Of a DNA stretch of 51,613 bases, positions 10,935-19,925 are shown one piece after another (the first letter of the stretch is position 1; every line of letters begins with the position of its first letter). The notes under the pieces were generated by a model. That model saw nothing but the letters and a program-made list of their open reading frames with translations, was not told the origin of the DNA and did not search any database. The stretch lies in contig CANJJD010000016.1 in assembly GCA_947474645.1 (NCBI GenBank), positions 1 to 51,613 on the forward strand. Direction: 5' to 3'. The position numbers and the translations under genes were made by a program. This DNA is from Alphaproteobacteria bacterium (GTDB lineage Bacteria; Pseudomonadota; Alphaproteobacteria; Micropepsales; Micropepsaceae).

Positions 10935-12289
10935 CAGCTCGCCTTCTCTTTGAGAGCTTCCAGGATCACGGACATGCGCGCGCCGTTGGAGCCTTTGACC
11001 AGCACCGTGTCGCCGGGTTTGAGCGCCGCGGTCACCATCGGCAGCAGCGCGGTGGAATTTTCGGCATAACCGCCGCGGCGCGCGGCCGGAAGTGCCTCCC
11101 ACAGCGCCTTCATCTGCGCGCCACAGGCAAACACCAGGTCCACTTTGTTGGCCTCGATCGGCGCGGCGAGGCCGGCATGATGGGCCACGCCGCCCTCGCC
11201 CATTTCCAGCATGTCGCCCAGCACCGCGATCTTGCGACCTTTCGCGCTGCCCAGCAGGGCCAGCGCCGCCGCCATGGACGCGGGGTTGGCGTTGTAGCTT
11301 TCGTCGATCACTGAAATGCCGTTGACGTCAAAGCGTGCGCCGCGGCCCTTGAGTGCCGTGAAATTCTTCAGAGCAGCGGCGGCGTTCAGCACATCGCCTT
11401 CCAGCAGCGCGATAGCGGCCAGGGCGCCCACCAGATTCTGGGCGATATGTTCGCCCGGGGCGCCGACCAGGCAATCCACCGCCACGCCCAGGATGTCGCA
11501 CTTGACCCGCATGCCATCGCCGTCCGGCGCCAACGAGATCAGCCTGGCATCGCCCGCTTTGCCGAAGGTGACGATGCGCGACACCTGCGCCTGCTTGGCC
11601 CGAGCCTTCAGGCGGTCGGCATAAGGCGAGTCCGACGGGATCAGGCCGGCGCCGCCTGGGAGCAAGCCTTCGAATATTTCCGACTTGGCGTCGGCGATCG
11701 CCTCGCAGGTGCCGAAGAATTCCAGATGCGCCGGGGCGATGGTGGTGATCAGCGCCACATGCGGGCGCACGAACCCGACCAGATTGCGCAGCTCGCCGAA
11801 ATGATTCATCCCCACTTCGAAAATGCCGTATTCGGCATCGCGCGGCAGCGCGGCGAGGCTCAGCGGCACCCCCCAGTGATTGTTGTAGCTGGCGGCGCTG
11901 GCATGGGTGCGGCCCAGCGCATTGCAGGCCAGCGCCAGGATTTCCTTGGTGGTGGTCTTCCCGGCGCTGCCGGTGACGGCGAGAATCTTGGCATTGCTGC
12001 GGGCCCGGGCGGCGCGCGCCAGATCTTCCAGCCCGCGCTGGGTGTGGGCCACGGTCAGCAGCGGACCCGATACGCCGTCCGGCGTGTGGGTCACCAGCGC
12101 CGCACCGGCCTTGGCCTCGAAGGCGGCGCGCACGAAATCATGACCGTCGCGATTGTCGCCCTTGAGGGCAACGAACAGGTCGCCCGCTTTCAAGGTGCGG
12201 GTGTCGATGGAAAGCCCATTCACGGCGAACGGCTTGCTGGCCTTGCCCAGGGTGGCGCTTTCGGCTTCGGCGGCGCTCCACAAACTCAT
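10934..12289 (-). CDS. murF: UDP-MurNAc-tripeptide--D-Ala-D-Ala ligase MurF
   Basis: Mur ligase that adds the D-Ala-D-Ala made by Ddl, completing the pentapeptide. The 451-residue protein has the N-terminal substrate domain with [18 protein letters not shown], the ATP loop [30 protein letters not shown], the EVGMNHFGE motif and [16 protein letters not shown] in the ATPase domain. It starts 4 bp inside murE and ends one base inside mraY. Confidence 0.98.
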   Translation of the reverse strand: MSLWSAAEAESATLGKASKPFAVNGLSIDTRTLKAGDLFVALKGDNRDGHDFVRAAFEAKAGAALVTHTPDGVSGPLLTVAHTQRGLEDLARAARARSNAKILAVTGSAGKTTTKEILALACNALGRTHASAASYNNHWGVPLSLAALPRDAEYGIFEVGMNHFGELRNLVGFVRPHVALITTIAPAHLEFFGTCEAIADAKSEIFEGLLPGGAGLIPSDSPYADRLKARAKQAQVSRIVTFGKAGDARLISLAPDGDGMRVKCDILGVAVDCLVGAPGEHIAQNLVGALAAIALLEGDVLNAAAALKNFTALKGRGARFDVNGISVIDESYNANPASMAAALALLGSAKGRKIAVLGDMLEMGEGGVAHHAGLAAPIEANKVDLVFACGAQMKALWEALPAARRGGYAENSTALLPMVTAALKPGDTVLVKGSNGARMSVILEALKEKAS

Positions 12290-13734
12290 GCGCTGCGCCC
12301 TCCCAGCGACACGGCGGCGGCAATGGCCTGGTCGCGGTCGGAGAAGGGATGCACTTCGCCCTGGATATACTGGCCGGTCTCATGGCCCTTGCCGGCGATG
12401 ATCAGCACGTCGCCGGTCTTCATCTCTGCCACCGCGGTGCGGATGGCTTCGGCGCGGTCGCCGATCTCGCGCGCACCTGGCGCCGCCGCCAGGATCTCGC
12501 GGCGGATAGTGCCAGCGTCCTCGGTGCGGGGATTGTCGTCGGTGACAATCACGTCATCGGCCAGCTTGACGGCGATGGCGCCCATCAACGGGCGCTTGCC
12601 CTTGTCGCGGTCACCGCCGCAGCCGAACACCACATGCAGGCGGTTGGCGGTATGGGGGCGCAACGCCTCCAGCACTTTTTCCAGGCTGTCCGGGGTGTGA
12701 GCGTAATCGACATAGACCGGCGCACCGCCAAGCGCGAGCGCGACCTTTTCCATCCGCCCGGGCGCGCCCTTCAGATGTTCCAGCGCGGCGAACACCTTGG
12801 CGGCATCTTCGCCCAAACCAATCGCGAGCCCTGCGGCGACCAGTGCATTGGAGGCCTGGAATTCTCCGGCCTGGGGCAGCTCGACGTAAAAAATCTTTCC
12901 GTTGTAATGCAAGGTCAGGGCTTGGGCGCCGCCGCGATCTTCGCGCCGGTCCAGGCGGATGGCCTCGCCTTTGCGGCCCACGGTGAGCAGCTTCAGCCCG
13001 CGCGCCCTGGCAGCGGTAATGAAACGGTCGGCATGCTCGGCATCGGCATTGACCACCGCCACCCCGCCGTCCGCGACCACGTCGCTGAACAGCCGCAGCT
13101 TGGCGGTCAGGTAATCCTCGAAGGTGGTGTGATAGTCCATGTGATCGCGGGTGATGTTGGTGAAACCGCAGCCCGTGATCGTCACGCCGTCCAGCCGGTG
13201 CTGGTCCAGGCCGTGGCTCGACGCCTCGATCGCCAAGCGGTCCACACCATCGGCCTTCAACTTGGCCAGCAACTCATGAATCTCCACCGGATCAGGCGTG
13301 GTGTGCGACAAGGGCATCTCGCCCTTGGGACCGATCACGCCCACCGTACCCAGGCTGGCGGCGGGCTTGCCCAGCGCCGTCCATATCTCGCGCAGGAAAG
13401 CGACGATGGAGGATTTGCCCTTGGTGCCGGTGACGGCGGCGACGATCTCGGGCTGGCCGGGGAAGAAAGCGGCGGCATAGCGCGCCAGGCCGGCGCGGGG
13501 ATTGGCATCGGGAATGAAACGCACACCCAGCGCCGCCACATCATCCGCCATCGCGGGCGCGCCCAGCACCGCCACCGCGCCGCGCGCCACCGCGTCTTTC
13601 ACAAATTTCGCGCCGTCGGTCTTGGTGCCCGCCAAAGCGGCGAACAGGTAACCCGGCTTCACTTTTCGGCTGTCGCTGGTCAGGCCGGTAAAGCCCTTCA
13701 TGCTCGCCATTGTCGAACCCGATTGTGGCGTCAT
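12286..13734 (-). CDS. murE: UDP-MurNAc-tripeptide synthetase MurE (meso-DAP type)
   Basis: Mur ligase adding the third stem residue. The 482-residue protein has the N-terminal SDSRKVKPGYLFAALAG, the ATP loop VTGTKGKSSIVAFLREI, TTPDPVEIHELL and VDYAHTPDSLEKVLEAL. The motif DNPRTED matches the DNPR signature that recognises meso-diaminopimelate, so the cell probably has DAP-type peptidoglycan. The ATG at 13734 overlaps the ftsI stop in an ATGA. An internal Met (residue 9) is a weaker alternative start. Confidence 0.98.
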   Translation of the reverse strand: MTPQSGSTMASMKGFTGLTSDSRKVKPGYLFAALAGTKTDGAKFVKDAVARGAVAVLGAPAMADDVAALGVRFIPDANPRAGLARYAAAFFPGQPEIVAAVTGTKGKSSIVAFLREIWTALGKPAASLGTVGVIGPKGEMPLSHTTPDPVEIHELLAKLKADGVDRLAIEASSHGLDQHRLDGVTITGCGFTNITRDHMDYHTTFEDYLTAKLRLFSDVVADGGVAVVNADAEHADRFITAARARGLKLLTVGRKGEAIRLDRREDRGGAQALTLHYNGKIFYVELPQAGEFQASNALVAAGLAIGLGEDAAKVFAALEHLKGAPGRMEKVALALGGAPVYVDYAHTPDSLEKVLEALRPHTANRLHVVFGCGGDRDKGKRPLMGAIAVKLADDVIVTDDNPRTEDAGTIRREILAAAPGAREIGDRAEAIRTAVAEMKTGDVLIIAGKGHETGQYIQGEVHPFSDRDQAIAAAVSLGGRSA

Positions 13735-15326
13735 TGCGAGGCGGCCAGCTTGGTGGGCGGGGCATTGTTGGGCACACCCAGCAGCGGGGCGATGCGCTGG
13801 ATCACCCGGCCCGCCATCGGGGCGGCGGTATAGCCGGCCAGGGCGAAGCCGCCGGTTTCCTTGGTGCCATGCGGCTGGTCCAGGATCACGAACACGACAT
13901 AGCGCGGCTTCTGCGCCGGAAAGACGGCGACGAAGCTGGTGCGCAGGGCATGGGGAATGTAGCGGCCATGCGGCCCCGGCACCTGGGCCGAGCCGGTCTT
14001 GCCGCCCACCTCATAGCCGGGCACGTCGGCCTTGCGGCCGGTGCCGTTGGTGACGACATAGCGGAGCAGGTTGCGCACCTTCTCGCTGGTCTCGGGACGG
14101 ATCACCTGTTCGCCGCGCAGGTCGCGGCGTTGCTGCTTGATGAAGGTGGGCGCGATACGGCGCCCGCCATTGACCACGCTGGCGACGGCGGTGACGAAGC
14201 TGAGCGGCGCCACCGAGATGCCCTGGCCGAAGCCCACGGTGGCGGTTTCGATCGCGCCCCAGTTGGCGACGGGATAGAGCGGCCGCGCCGTTTCAGGCAG
14301 GTCGGACTTGACCGGGCGCAGCAGCCCCAGGCCGGTGAGGAACTCGCGCTGGCGCGTGGCGCCGGAGCGCAGCGCGATCTGCGCCGTGCCGATGTTGGAA
14401 GATTGCGCCAGGATATCGCGCCCCTGCAGGGTGGCGGGCATGTGCTCGGCTTCGTGGATGGTGTACTTGCCGATCTTGTAGCCCTGGCCGATGGGGAAGC
14501 TTTCATCCAGCCCCACGGTGTGATCTTCGAAGCCCAGCGCGAAGCTGAAGATCTTGAACACCGAGCCCAGCTCATAAACATCCTGCACCATGATGTTGCG
14601 GCTGGAGTCGCCTTCGGATCGTCCGCGCTGGTTGGGATCGAAGTTGGGCAGCGACACCAGGCCCAGCACTTCGCCGCTATTGACGTCCATCACCACGCCG
14701 CCGCCGGCGCGCGCCGTGAAGGTCCGGCGCGCCTGCTCCACTTCATGCGCCAGGATATATTGCACCCGCATGTCGATGGAGGTGGCGACCTTGCCGCCGG
14801 CCGCGGCATGGATCTCGTCCTGCAGACCCAGCTCCAGCCCGCTGACGCCGTTATTGTCGGGATCGGTGACACCGACCACCTGGGCGGCGTTGCGGCCGTC
14901 GGGATAGTAGCGCTTGCCGCCCGGTTCGAACTCCAGGCCGGGCAGGCCCAGATGCATCACTTTGGCCTCGGTGGCGGGGGTGATCTGGCGGGCGACCAGC
15001 ACGTAAGGATGCTTGGCATTGTTGAAGCCGTTCAACAGCCGGCGTTCGCTGGCGCCGGTGGCCTTGGCCAGGTCGCGCGCCGCTTCGCGCTTGTCCCAGA
15101 ACACGGCGGGGCGGGCATAAAGATCCTTGACCGGCAGGTCGCGCGCCAGCAGTTCGCCATTGCGGTCGGTCAGGTCGGCGCGGGCGGCGATCGCCGTGGC
15201 GGCGCGCCCGCCATCCCAGGATTTCAGCAGGGTGACATGGACGAGACGGATTCCCACCAGCGCGAAAGCGGCAACACACAGGACCACTCCGATAATGATG
15301 CGCCGTTGGTGGATGGTCTCGCTCAT
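13731..15326 (-). CDS. ftsI: Septal transpeptidase FtsI (PBP3)
   Basis: Class B penicillin-binding protein that cross-links septal peptidoglycan in complex with FtsW. The 531-residue protein has one N-terminal membrane helix (about 9-30), a dimerisation domain, and the transpeptidase domain with all three catalytic motifs: S255-V-F-K258, S309-S-N311 and K443-T-G-S446. The nucleophile box reads ELGSVFK rather than the common EPGSxxK. It overlaps murE by 4 bp and follows ftsL by 4 nt. Confidence 0.97.
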   Translation of the reverse strand: MSETIHQRRIIIGVVLCVAAFALVGIRLVHVTLLKSWDGGRAATAIAARADLTDRNGELLARDLPVKDLYARPAVFWDKREAARDLAKATGASERRLLNGFNNAKHPYVLVARQITPATEAKVMHLGLPGLEFEPGGKRYYPDGRNAAQVVGVTDPDNNGVSGLELGLQDEIHAAAGGKVATSIDMRVQYILAHEVEQARRTFTARAGGGVVMDVNSGEVLGLVSLPNFDPNQRGRSEGDSSRNIMVQDVYELGSVFKIFSFALGFEDHTVGLDESFPIGQGYKIGKYTIHEAEHMPATLQGRDILAQSSNIGTAQIALRSGATRQREFLTGLGLLRPVKSDLPETARPLYPVANWGAIETATVGFGQGISVAPLSFVTAVASVVNGGRRIAPTFIKQQRRDLRGEQVIRPETSEKVRNLLRYVVTNGTGRKADVPGYEVGGKTGSAQVPGPHGRYIPHALRTSFVAVFPAQKPRYVVFVILDQPHGTKETGGFALAGYTAAPMAGRVIQRIAPLLGVPNNAPPTKLAASQ

Positions 15327-15330
15327 ATCC

Positions 15331-15705
15331 TCACATATTGGGGACGGTTGGCGCCGGTGCGGCGGGCGCGGCCGGAAGCTGCGCGCTGGCGTTATGCAGC
15401 GGGGTATTGTTCAGCGGCGCGGGCTCGGCGCCGCGGCGCGGAATCTGGTCGAAGGAGCTCAGTTGCACCGAGGCGGTGTCGGCCATGCCCAGCCTGGACT
15501 GGGCCAGTTGCTGGATGCGCTCCGGCGAGGCGACATGCTGCCATTCGGTTTCCAGCACACCGATGGCGCTGCGCTGCTGGGCGATCTGCCGCTGGACCTG
15601 GTTCAGCTCCATGTGGGCCACGCGGGTCTTTTCGGAGACATGGTAGAGCGCCAGGATCGAGAACCCCATCAACGCCACGCAGAAGAAGTTCAGAATGCGA
15701 ACCAT
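15331..15705 (-). CDS. ftsL: Cell division protein FtsL
   Basis: Small bitopic divisome protein expected to form a coiled coil with FtsB. The 124-residue product has a short cytoplasmic start, one membrane helix (LNFFCVALMGFSILALYHV), a heptad-like periplasmic stretch (about 28-55) and a conserved region around ASPERIQQLAQSRLGM. The C-terminus is Pro/Ala-rich. Sequence conservation in FtsL is poor, so the call rests on this architecture and on the position between rsmH and ftsI. Confidence 0.88.
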   Translation of the reverse strand: MVRILNFFCVALMGFSILALYHVSEKTRVAHMELNQVQRQIAQQRSAIGVLETEWQHVASPERIQQLAQSRLGMADTASVQLSSFDQIPRRGAEPAPLNNTPLHNASAQLPAAPAAPAPTVPNM

Positions 15706-15713
15706 GTGTTCTC

Positions 15714-16622
15714 CTATGCCGCCAGTTTCAGGCCGGCGCGCAGCTTGGCGGACCGGGACCTGGGATTGCTGCTGAGTTCTTCCGCCGACGGGGTGCGCGG
15801 GCGGGTGGTGAGAAGCTGGAACGCCGCGCTATGCGACGGCGTGGAGGCGGGCGCGTGGCGCGAAGCGCGCGGCGCCGAGGTGGAGCGGCTGGACAGGAAC
15901 TGCTTGACCATGCGGTCTTCCAGGCTGTGGAACGACACCACCACCAGCCGGCCTTGCGGCTTGAGGATATTCAGCGCCGCATCCAGCCCGCGTTCCAGTT
16001 CGCCCAGCTCATCGTTCACATGGATGCGCAACGCCTGGAAGGTGCGGGTGGCCGGATGGATGGCGTGGCGCAGGGCGGCGGGGCCCTGCGCTTCCGAGAC
16101 GATGGCGGCGAGCTGCGCCGTGCCGGTGACGGGACGCGCGGCGATGATGGCGCGGGCGATGCGGCGGGCATTCTTTTCCTCGCCATAGCGCGAGATGGTC
16201 AGGCTGAGGGTGCGCTCGTCGGTGGTGTTGACGAAATCGGCGGCGCTTTCGCCCGACAGGCTCATGCGCATGTCCAAGGGGCCATCCTCGCGGAACGAGA
16301 AGCCGCGCGCCGGCTGGTCGAACTGGAACGACGACACGCCCAGATCCAGCACCACGCCGTCGGAGCTTTGCGTGAGCTGGTCCATGGCGGAGAACTCACC
16401 CTGCACCAGGGTCAGGCGGCCGGCGAAACGTTCCACCAGCTTTTGCCCGCGGGCGATGGCGTCGGGATCGCGGTCGATGCCCAGCACCGTGCAATCGGCG
16501 GCTTCCAGGATGGCGCTGGCATAACCGCCGCCGCCGAAGGTGCCGTCCACATAGGAGGCGCCGTCGCGGGGCGCCAGCATGTCCAGCACTTCGTTCAGCA
16601 TCACGGGAAGATGGCCGCTCAA
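15714..16622 (-). CDS. rsmH: 16S rRNA m4C1402 methyltransferase RsmH (MraW)
   Basis: SAM-dependent enzyme that N4-methylates C1402 of 16S rRNA in the decoding centre. The 302-residue protein starts with [13 protein letters not shown], has the SAM motif [47 protein letters not shown], and the C-terminal [16 protein letters not shown]. The start appears to be a TTG at 16622 overlapping the mraZ stop as TTGA, since no ATG or GTG gives the complete conserved N-terminus. Confidence 0.96.
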   Translation of the reverse strand: MSGHLPVMLNEVLDMLAPRDGASYVDGTFGGGGYASAILEAADCTVLGIDRDPDAIARGQKLVERFAGRLTLVQGEFSAMDQLTQSSDGVVLDLGVSSFQFDQPARGFSFREDGPLDMRMSLSGESAADFVNTTDERTLSLTISRYGEEKNARRIARAIIAARPVTGTAQLAAIVSEAQGPAALRHAIHPATRTFQALRIHVNDELGELERGLDAALNILKPQGRLVVVSFHSLEDRMVKQFLSSRSTSAPRASRHAPASTPSHSAAFQLLTTRPRTPSAEELSSNPRSRSAKLRAGLKLAA

Positions 16623-17089
16623 GATGAGTCACCGTTGCGGGCGCGTTCCATCTTCGCCTTCACCCGCGCCAGGGCTTCCGCCTCGATGGGGGCGTAGCGG
16701 GCTTCATCCCAGATCTGGAATTTCTGCGCCTTGCCGACGAAAACGATTTTGTCCTTCAGGCCGGCATGTTCGATCATGGCGTCGGGAATCCGCACGCGGC
16801 CGTTCTCGTCAATCGGCAGGCTTTGCGTGCGCGCGATCAGCGCGGTGGCTTCGTCATCGAAGCCGGCGGAGAAAAACGGATCCTGGGTGGCGAGACGCGC
16901 ATTGATGCGGTCGAGCAATTCCTGGCCGAAGGAATCCAGCGCCGGATCAATGAAGCTGGGGCAGACATAAACGCCGGAAGTATTCTGCGCGGCCAAAAGA
17001 TGGCGATAGGTGGCGGGAATGCAGACCCGCCCCTTGCTGTCGAGCGAGCCTGGCACCGTCGAAATGAACGGCTGGACCAACCCGGTCAT
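16619..17089 (-). CDS. mraZ: Transcriptional regulator MraZ
   Basis: First gene of the dcw cluster; MraZ forms a ring-shaped oligomer that binds direct repeats before its own gene and represses the cluster. The 156-residue protein shows the two AbrB-like halves: the first with [14 protein letters not shown], the second with [19 protein letters not shown], followed by [11 protein letters not shown]. The ATG is at 17089. Candidate binding repeats lie 80-104 bp upstream. Confidence 0.97.
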   Translation of the reverse strand: MTGLVQPFISTVPGSLDSKGRVCIPATYRHLLAAQNTSGVYVCPSFIDPALDSFGQELLDRINARLATQDPFFSAGFDDEATALIARTQSLPIDENGRVRIPDAMIEHAGLKDKIVFVGKAQKFQIWDEARYAPIEAEALARVKAKMERARNGDSS

Positions 17090-17168
17090 CGCGCCTGAAA
17101 CCCCCTGCCCCCGAGTGCCTTTCGCGGCCGGGTGATCGGCCGTCGGTCAGGCGGGCTTTTGGGCCCTT

Positions 17169-17209
17169 TGGGACGATATGGGATAGCATGGGACAGAATG
17201 TCCCGTCAA
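17169..17209 (-). promoter_or_regulatory. Candidate mraZ promoter with MraZ-type repeats
   Basis: Three copies of TGGGA at 17169-17173, 17179-17183 and 17189-17193 repeat with an exact 10 bp period on the plus strand (TCCCA in mraZ orientation). E. coli MraZ is known to bind TGGGN units with 5 nt spacers, which matches the period; I am not certain the orientation is usual. On the minus strand a TTGACG at 17209-17204 could be a -35 box, with a weak TATCCC about 18 nt downstream, so a bound protein would cover the promoter. A perfect hairpin GGGACA-GAA-TGTCCC (17190-17204) overlaps the third repeat. Confidence 0.55.
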
Positions 17210-17243
17210 ACCAAAACCCAAAGATTTGAGGGGCTTGGCTAGT

Positions 17244-17339
17244 ATCGTTAACGATTTTTGACCCCACCGGTGGAGTCCAGAAGAACGATTAACGAACGCG
17301 GTAAGGATGCAGTCAGACCTGTAAATGACACGTTAACGA
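17244..17339. repeat. Three TTAACGA repeats in the mraZ / dehydrogenase intergenic region
   Basis: TTAACGA occurs at 17248-17254, 17289-17295 and 17333-17339, spaced 41 and 44 bp, close to four helical turns. The first copy lies in a perfect 12 bp palindrome ATCGTTAACGAT (17244-17255). A GANTC site (GAGTC, 17273-17277) lies between copies one and two. The whole 380 bp gap 17090-17469 has no convincing gene. TTAAC resembles a CtrA half-site, but no TTAA-N7-TTAA pair is present. Confidence 0.45.
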
Positions 17340-17469
17340 ATTGGGGGCGGGTACACGTGAAAGTTGTGTCCGCTGTAGCTTCGCCGGGCTGCAACCCTGG
17401 GCTAATTCGACCGTCTTGGCGGCACCGCCCCGGGCGCTTAAACCAGCCATCCGGCAAGAGGTGTGCGCC

Positions 17470-18339
17470 ATGAAGATCGGATTTATCGGCTTGGGCCGCA
17501 TGGGCGGTCATGTGGCGTCGAACCTGCTCAAGGCCGGCCACCAGGTGACGGTGTGGAATCGCTCGCCGGAGCCGGTGGCGGCGCTGGTGGCAAAGGGCGC
17601 GACCGCCGCCAAGTCGCCGGAAGAGGCGCTGCAAGGTGATGCGGTTTTCTCCATGCTCTCCAACGATGCGGTGATGCGCGAGGTCGGGCTGGCCGGCCCG
17701 CTGCTCGCAAAAGCCGCCAAAAACCTGATCCATGTGAACATGGCCACCATCTCGGTGGAGTTCGCCAAGGAACTGGCGGAAGCGCACAAGAAGGCGGGCC
17801 TTGCCTATATCTCCTCGCCGGTGATGGGCCGCCCCGACATGGCGGAGGCGGCGCAACTGGCGCTGATCGCCGGCGGCGATGAAGCGGCGCTCAAGACCAT
17901 GCAGCCGGTATTTGACAAAATCGGCGCCCGCACCGTGACGATGGATGCGGCCGAGAAGGCCAACCTGTTCAAGATCGCCGCCAATTTCATGATCGCCAGC
18001 GAGCTGGAAGCCATCGGCGAAGCCTTTACCCTGCTGCGCAAGGGCGGCGTGGATCCCGCTGTGTTTCACGACGTGCTGGCCGGACGGCTGTTGACCGGCG
18101 CGGTGTTCAAGGGCTATGGCGCCATGGTGCTGAACCGGACCTATGAACCGGCGGGCTTTGCCCTCACCTTGGGATTGAAGGACGTCAACCTGGCGCGCAG
18201 CGCCGCGCAAGGGTTGAACGTGGAAATGCCCACCGCCGAACTGCTGAAAAAGCATTTCGACCAGGCGGTGGAATGGGGCTGGCAGGACAAGGACTGGGCC
18301 GCCATCGGCGAAGTCACCGCGAAAAAGGCCGGCGTATGA
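17470..18339 (+). CDS. NAD(P)-dependent beta-hydroxyacid dehydrogenase family oxidoreductase
   Basis: Member of the 3-hydroxyisobutyrate dehydrogenase / glyoxylate reductase family. The ATG at 17470, about 8 nt after AGAGG, gives 289 residues. It begins with the Rossmann motif GFIGLGRMGGHVASNLL; WNRSPEP follows the second strand, which suggests NADPH preference. The catalytic lysine lies in EKANLFKIAANFM. The usual DxPVSGG substrate loop is SSPVMGRPDMA instead, seen in a less characterised branch, so the substrate cannot be predicted. It overlaps the DUF1810 gene by ATGA. Confidence 0.9.
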   Translation: MKIGFIGLGRMGGHVASNLLKAGHQVTVWNRSPEPVAALVAKGATAAKSPEEALQGDAVFSMLSNDAVMREVGLAGPLLAKAAKNLIHVNMATISVEFAKELAEAHKKAGLAYISSPVMGRPDMAEAAQLALIAGGDEAALKTMQPVFDKIGARTVTMDAAEKANLFKIAANFMIASELEAIGEAFTLLRKGGVDPAVFHDVLAGRLLTGAVFKGYGAMVLNRTYEPAGFALTLGLKDVNLARSAAQGLNVEMPTAELLKKHFDQAVEWGWQDKDWAAIGEVTAKKAGV

Positions 18340-18746
18340 GCCTGGAACGCTTCGTCACCGCACAGGCGCCGGTCTATCCCCAGGCATTGGCCGAACTGCG
18401 CGCCGGGCAAAAGCAAAGCCACTGGATGTGGTTCGTGATTCCGCAACTGATCGGCCTGGGCCAAAGCGCCATGTCACGGCAATACGGCATCCATTCGCTG
18501 GATGAAGCGCAACGCTATCTCGCCCATCACGTGCTGGGCGCACGCTACCGCGAATGCTGCCAGGCGCTGATGAATGTGCGGGGCAAAAGCGCAGCTGAGA
18601 TTTTCGGCTCGCCCGACGATGTGAAATTCCGTTCCAGCCTGACCCTGTTCGCCGAAGTCGCGCCCGTCGAACTGCTGTTCTTCAACCTTTTGGAAAAATA
18701 TTTCGACGGCGATGCGGATGAGGCTACCCTCGAGAAGCTGTCGTAG
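18336..18746 (+). CDS. DUF1810 family protein
   Basis: 136-residue cytoplasmic protein of the widespread DUF1810 family, whose function is not established. Recognisable are MSLERFVTAQAPVYPQAL, the core KQSHWMWFVIPQLIGLGQS and HSLDEAQRYLAHHVLGARY, and the end stretch SPDDVKFRSSLTLF. The ATG at 18336 overlaps the preceding dehydrogenase stop, so the two are co-translated. Length is normal for the family. There is no signal peptide or membrane segment. Confidence 0.92.
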   Translation: MSLERFVTAQAPVYPQALAELRAGQKQSHWMWFVIPQLIGLGQSAMSRQYGIHSLDEAQRYLAHHVLGARYRECCQALMNVRGKSAAEIFGSPDDVKFRSSLTLFAEVAPVELLFFNLLEKYFDGDADEATLEKLS

Positions 18747-18792
18747 CGCGAGCGAGGCATGCCGCCGAGCGACAAGCAACATCCACCAGCTT

Positions 18793-18871
18793 CCTTCCCC
18801 TTTTGGCGCGAAGCGCCATAAAGGGGGAAGGTGTCGCAGGGAGGTGTCGGCGAAGCCGACACGATCTGCGA
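18793..18871. repeat. Two adjacent long hairpins, likely dispersed palindromic element
   Basis: The first hairpin (18793-18831) pairs CCTTCCCC with GGGGGAAGG outside and GGCGC-GAA-GCGCC at the tip. The second (18834-18871) has an outer stem TCGCAG/CTGCGA and a perfect inner stem GTGTCGGC-GAA-GCCGACAC. Both have GAA loops and lie between two genes' 3' ends (DUF1810 and rnpB), the usual place for REP-like units or bidirectional terminators. No protein is encoded in 18747-18891. Confidence 0.6.
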
Positions 18872-18891
18872 CGGATGGGGGTCAAAAAAAT

Positions 18892-19252
18892 GTCAGATGG
18901 CCTGTAAGCCGGGTTCTGTACCGCTTGCGCGGTGGTGACCATTCCTCTGGGATGTGAGTTACCCCACACCTCACGCGACCGACCCGGACGGCTGGCCGAA
19001 AAAGCCTACGTGCCGTCCCTATTTGGTCTTGCTCCCGGTGGGGCTTGCCTAGCCGCTCCTGTTGCCAGGAACGCGGTGCGCTCTTACCGCACCATTTCAA
19101 CCTTGCCGCGGCTTTAGGCCGGTAGGCGGTGTCATTTCTGTGGCGCTATCCCTGGGGTCGCCCCCGCCGGACGTTATCCGGCACCGTTTTTCCGTGGAGC
19201 CCGGACTTTCCTCGAACCCCTTGCGGAGCCCGCGGTCACCCGGCCATCTGAC
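18892..19252 (-). ncRNA. rnpB: RNase P RNA, class A
   Basis: Catalytic RNA that trims tRNA 5' leaders. On the minus strand the conserved GAGGAAAGTCCGGGCTCC (CR I) is followed by the GCGACCCCAGGGATAG-like region, GGTGAAATGG-like GGTTGAAATGGTGCGG, GTAAGAGCGCACCG, GGCAAGCCCC and, near the 3' end, ACAGAACCCGGCTTACAG (CR V). The ends pair perfectly as P1: GGCCATCTGAC (plus-strand 19242-19252) with GTCAGATGGCC (18892-18902). A run of seven T on the minus strand (plus-strand A 18884-18890) follows directly and may end transcription. Confidence 0.97.
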
Positions 19253-19259
19253 GGGCGGG

Positions 19260-19925
19260 TTATACGCCGGCCTTGGACAGCAATCCAGCCAGCAAAGCTG
19301 CGCATTCATCGTCCCATTCGCCATTAAGCTTTGCGGGGCGGAAATGGCGCTGGAAGGCGGTAATCACCTTGTCCTGCGGGGCATTGGGATCATAGCCGTA
19401 ACGGGTCAGCGCCTCCGGCCCAAGCTCCCTGTTCATGCCTTGCGGCCACACACCGATGCCGGCTTTGGCCAACGTCTCCCACGGAAACAATTCGCCCGGA
19501 TCGTCCTTGCGCGCCGGCGCCACATCGCTGTGCGCCAGTACGCGTGAAGCGGGAATGGCATGACGCGACAGAATGCCGTGACACAGTTCGATCAACGCCG
19601 CGATCTGCGCGTCGGGGAAAGCGCGATAGCCATATTCGTGGCCCGGATTGACCAGCTCGATGCCGATGGCGCGTGCATTGAGATTGTCCACCCCCGCCCA
19701 GTGCGAGATGCCGGCATGCCAGGCGCGGCGGTCTTCCGCCACATGCGCGTAAACCGTGCCGTCATCGTCAATGGTGTAATGCGCTGAAACCTTGGCCGCC
19801 GGATCGCACAAGCGATCCATTGCCGCCGCGCCGCTGGTCATGCCGGTATAATGCAGCACCAGCATGTCCACCGCGGCGCCGCCGCGGCTGTCATGGTTGG
19901 GCGAGGGACAGTCCATCATCTTCAC
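19260..19925 (-). CDS. N-acetylmuramoyl-L-alanine amidase, AmpD/Amidase_2 type
   Basis: Zinc amidase that cuts the bond between MurNAc and L-Ala. The 221-residue protein has the zinc ligands H25 (VLHYTGM), H132 (VLAHSDVAP) and D142 (KDDPG) and the catalytic-type glutamate E90 (IGIELVNPG). There is no signal peptide, so it probably acts in the cytoplasm on anhydro-muropeptides, as in cell wall recycling. The start is taken as a GTG at 19925 overlapping the upstream stop (GTGA); ATG codons at 19919 and 19916 are possible instead. Confidence 0.93.
   Translation of the reverse strand: MKMMDCPSPNHDSRGGAAVDMLVLHYTGMTSGAAAMDRLCDPAAKVSAHYTIDDDGTVYAHVAEDRRAWHAGISHWAGVDNLNARAIGIELVNPGHEYGYRAFPDAQIAALIELCHGILSRHAIPASRVLAHSDVAPARKDDPGELFPWETLAKAGIGVWPQGMNRELGPEALTRYGYDPNAPQDKVITAFQRHFRPAKLNGEWDDECAALLAGLLSKAGV

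Noticed and set aside
13710..16697. 995-codon plus-strand open frame opposite ftsI, ftsL and rsmH
   Set aside because: It spans several clear minus-strand genes and their boundaries, and its translation has antisense-type composition. It is a GC-skew artefact, not a giant gene.
17090..17469. A small gene in the mraZ upstream gap
   Set aside because: Short plus-strand frames exist, but none has a ribosome site or recognisable content, and the region is full of repeats and likely regulatory sites.
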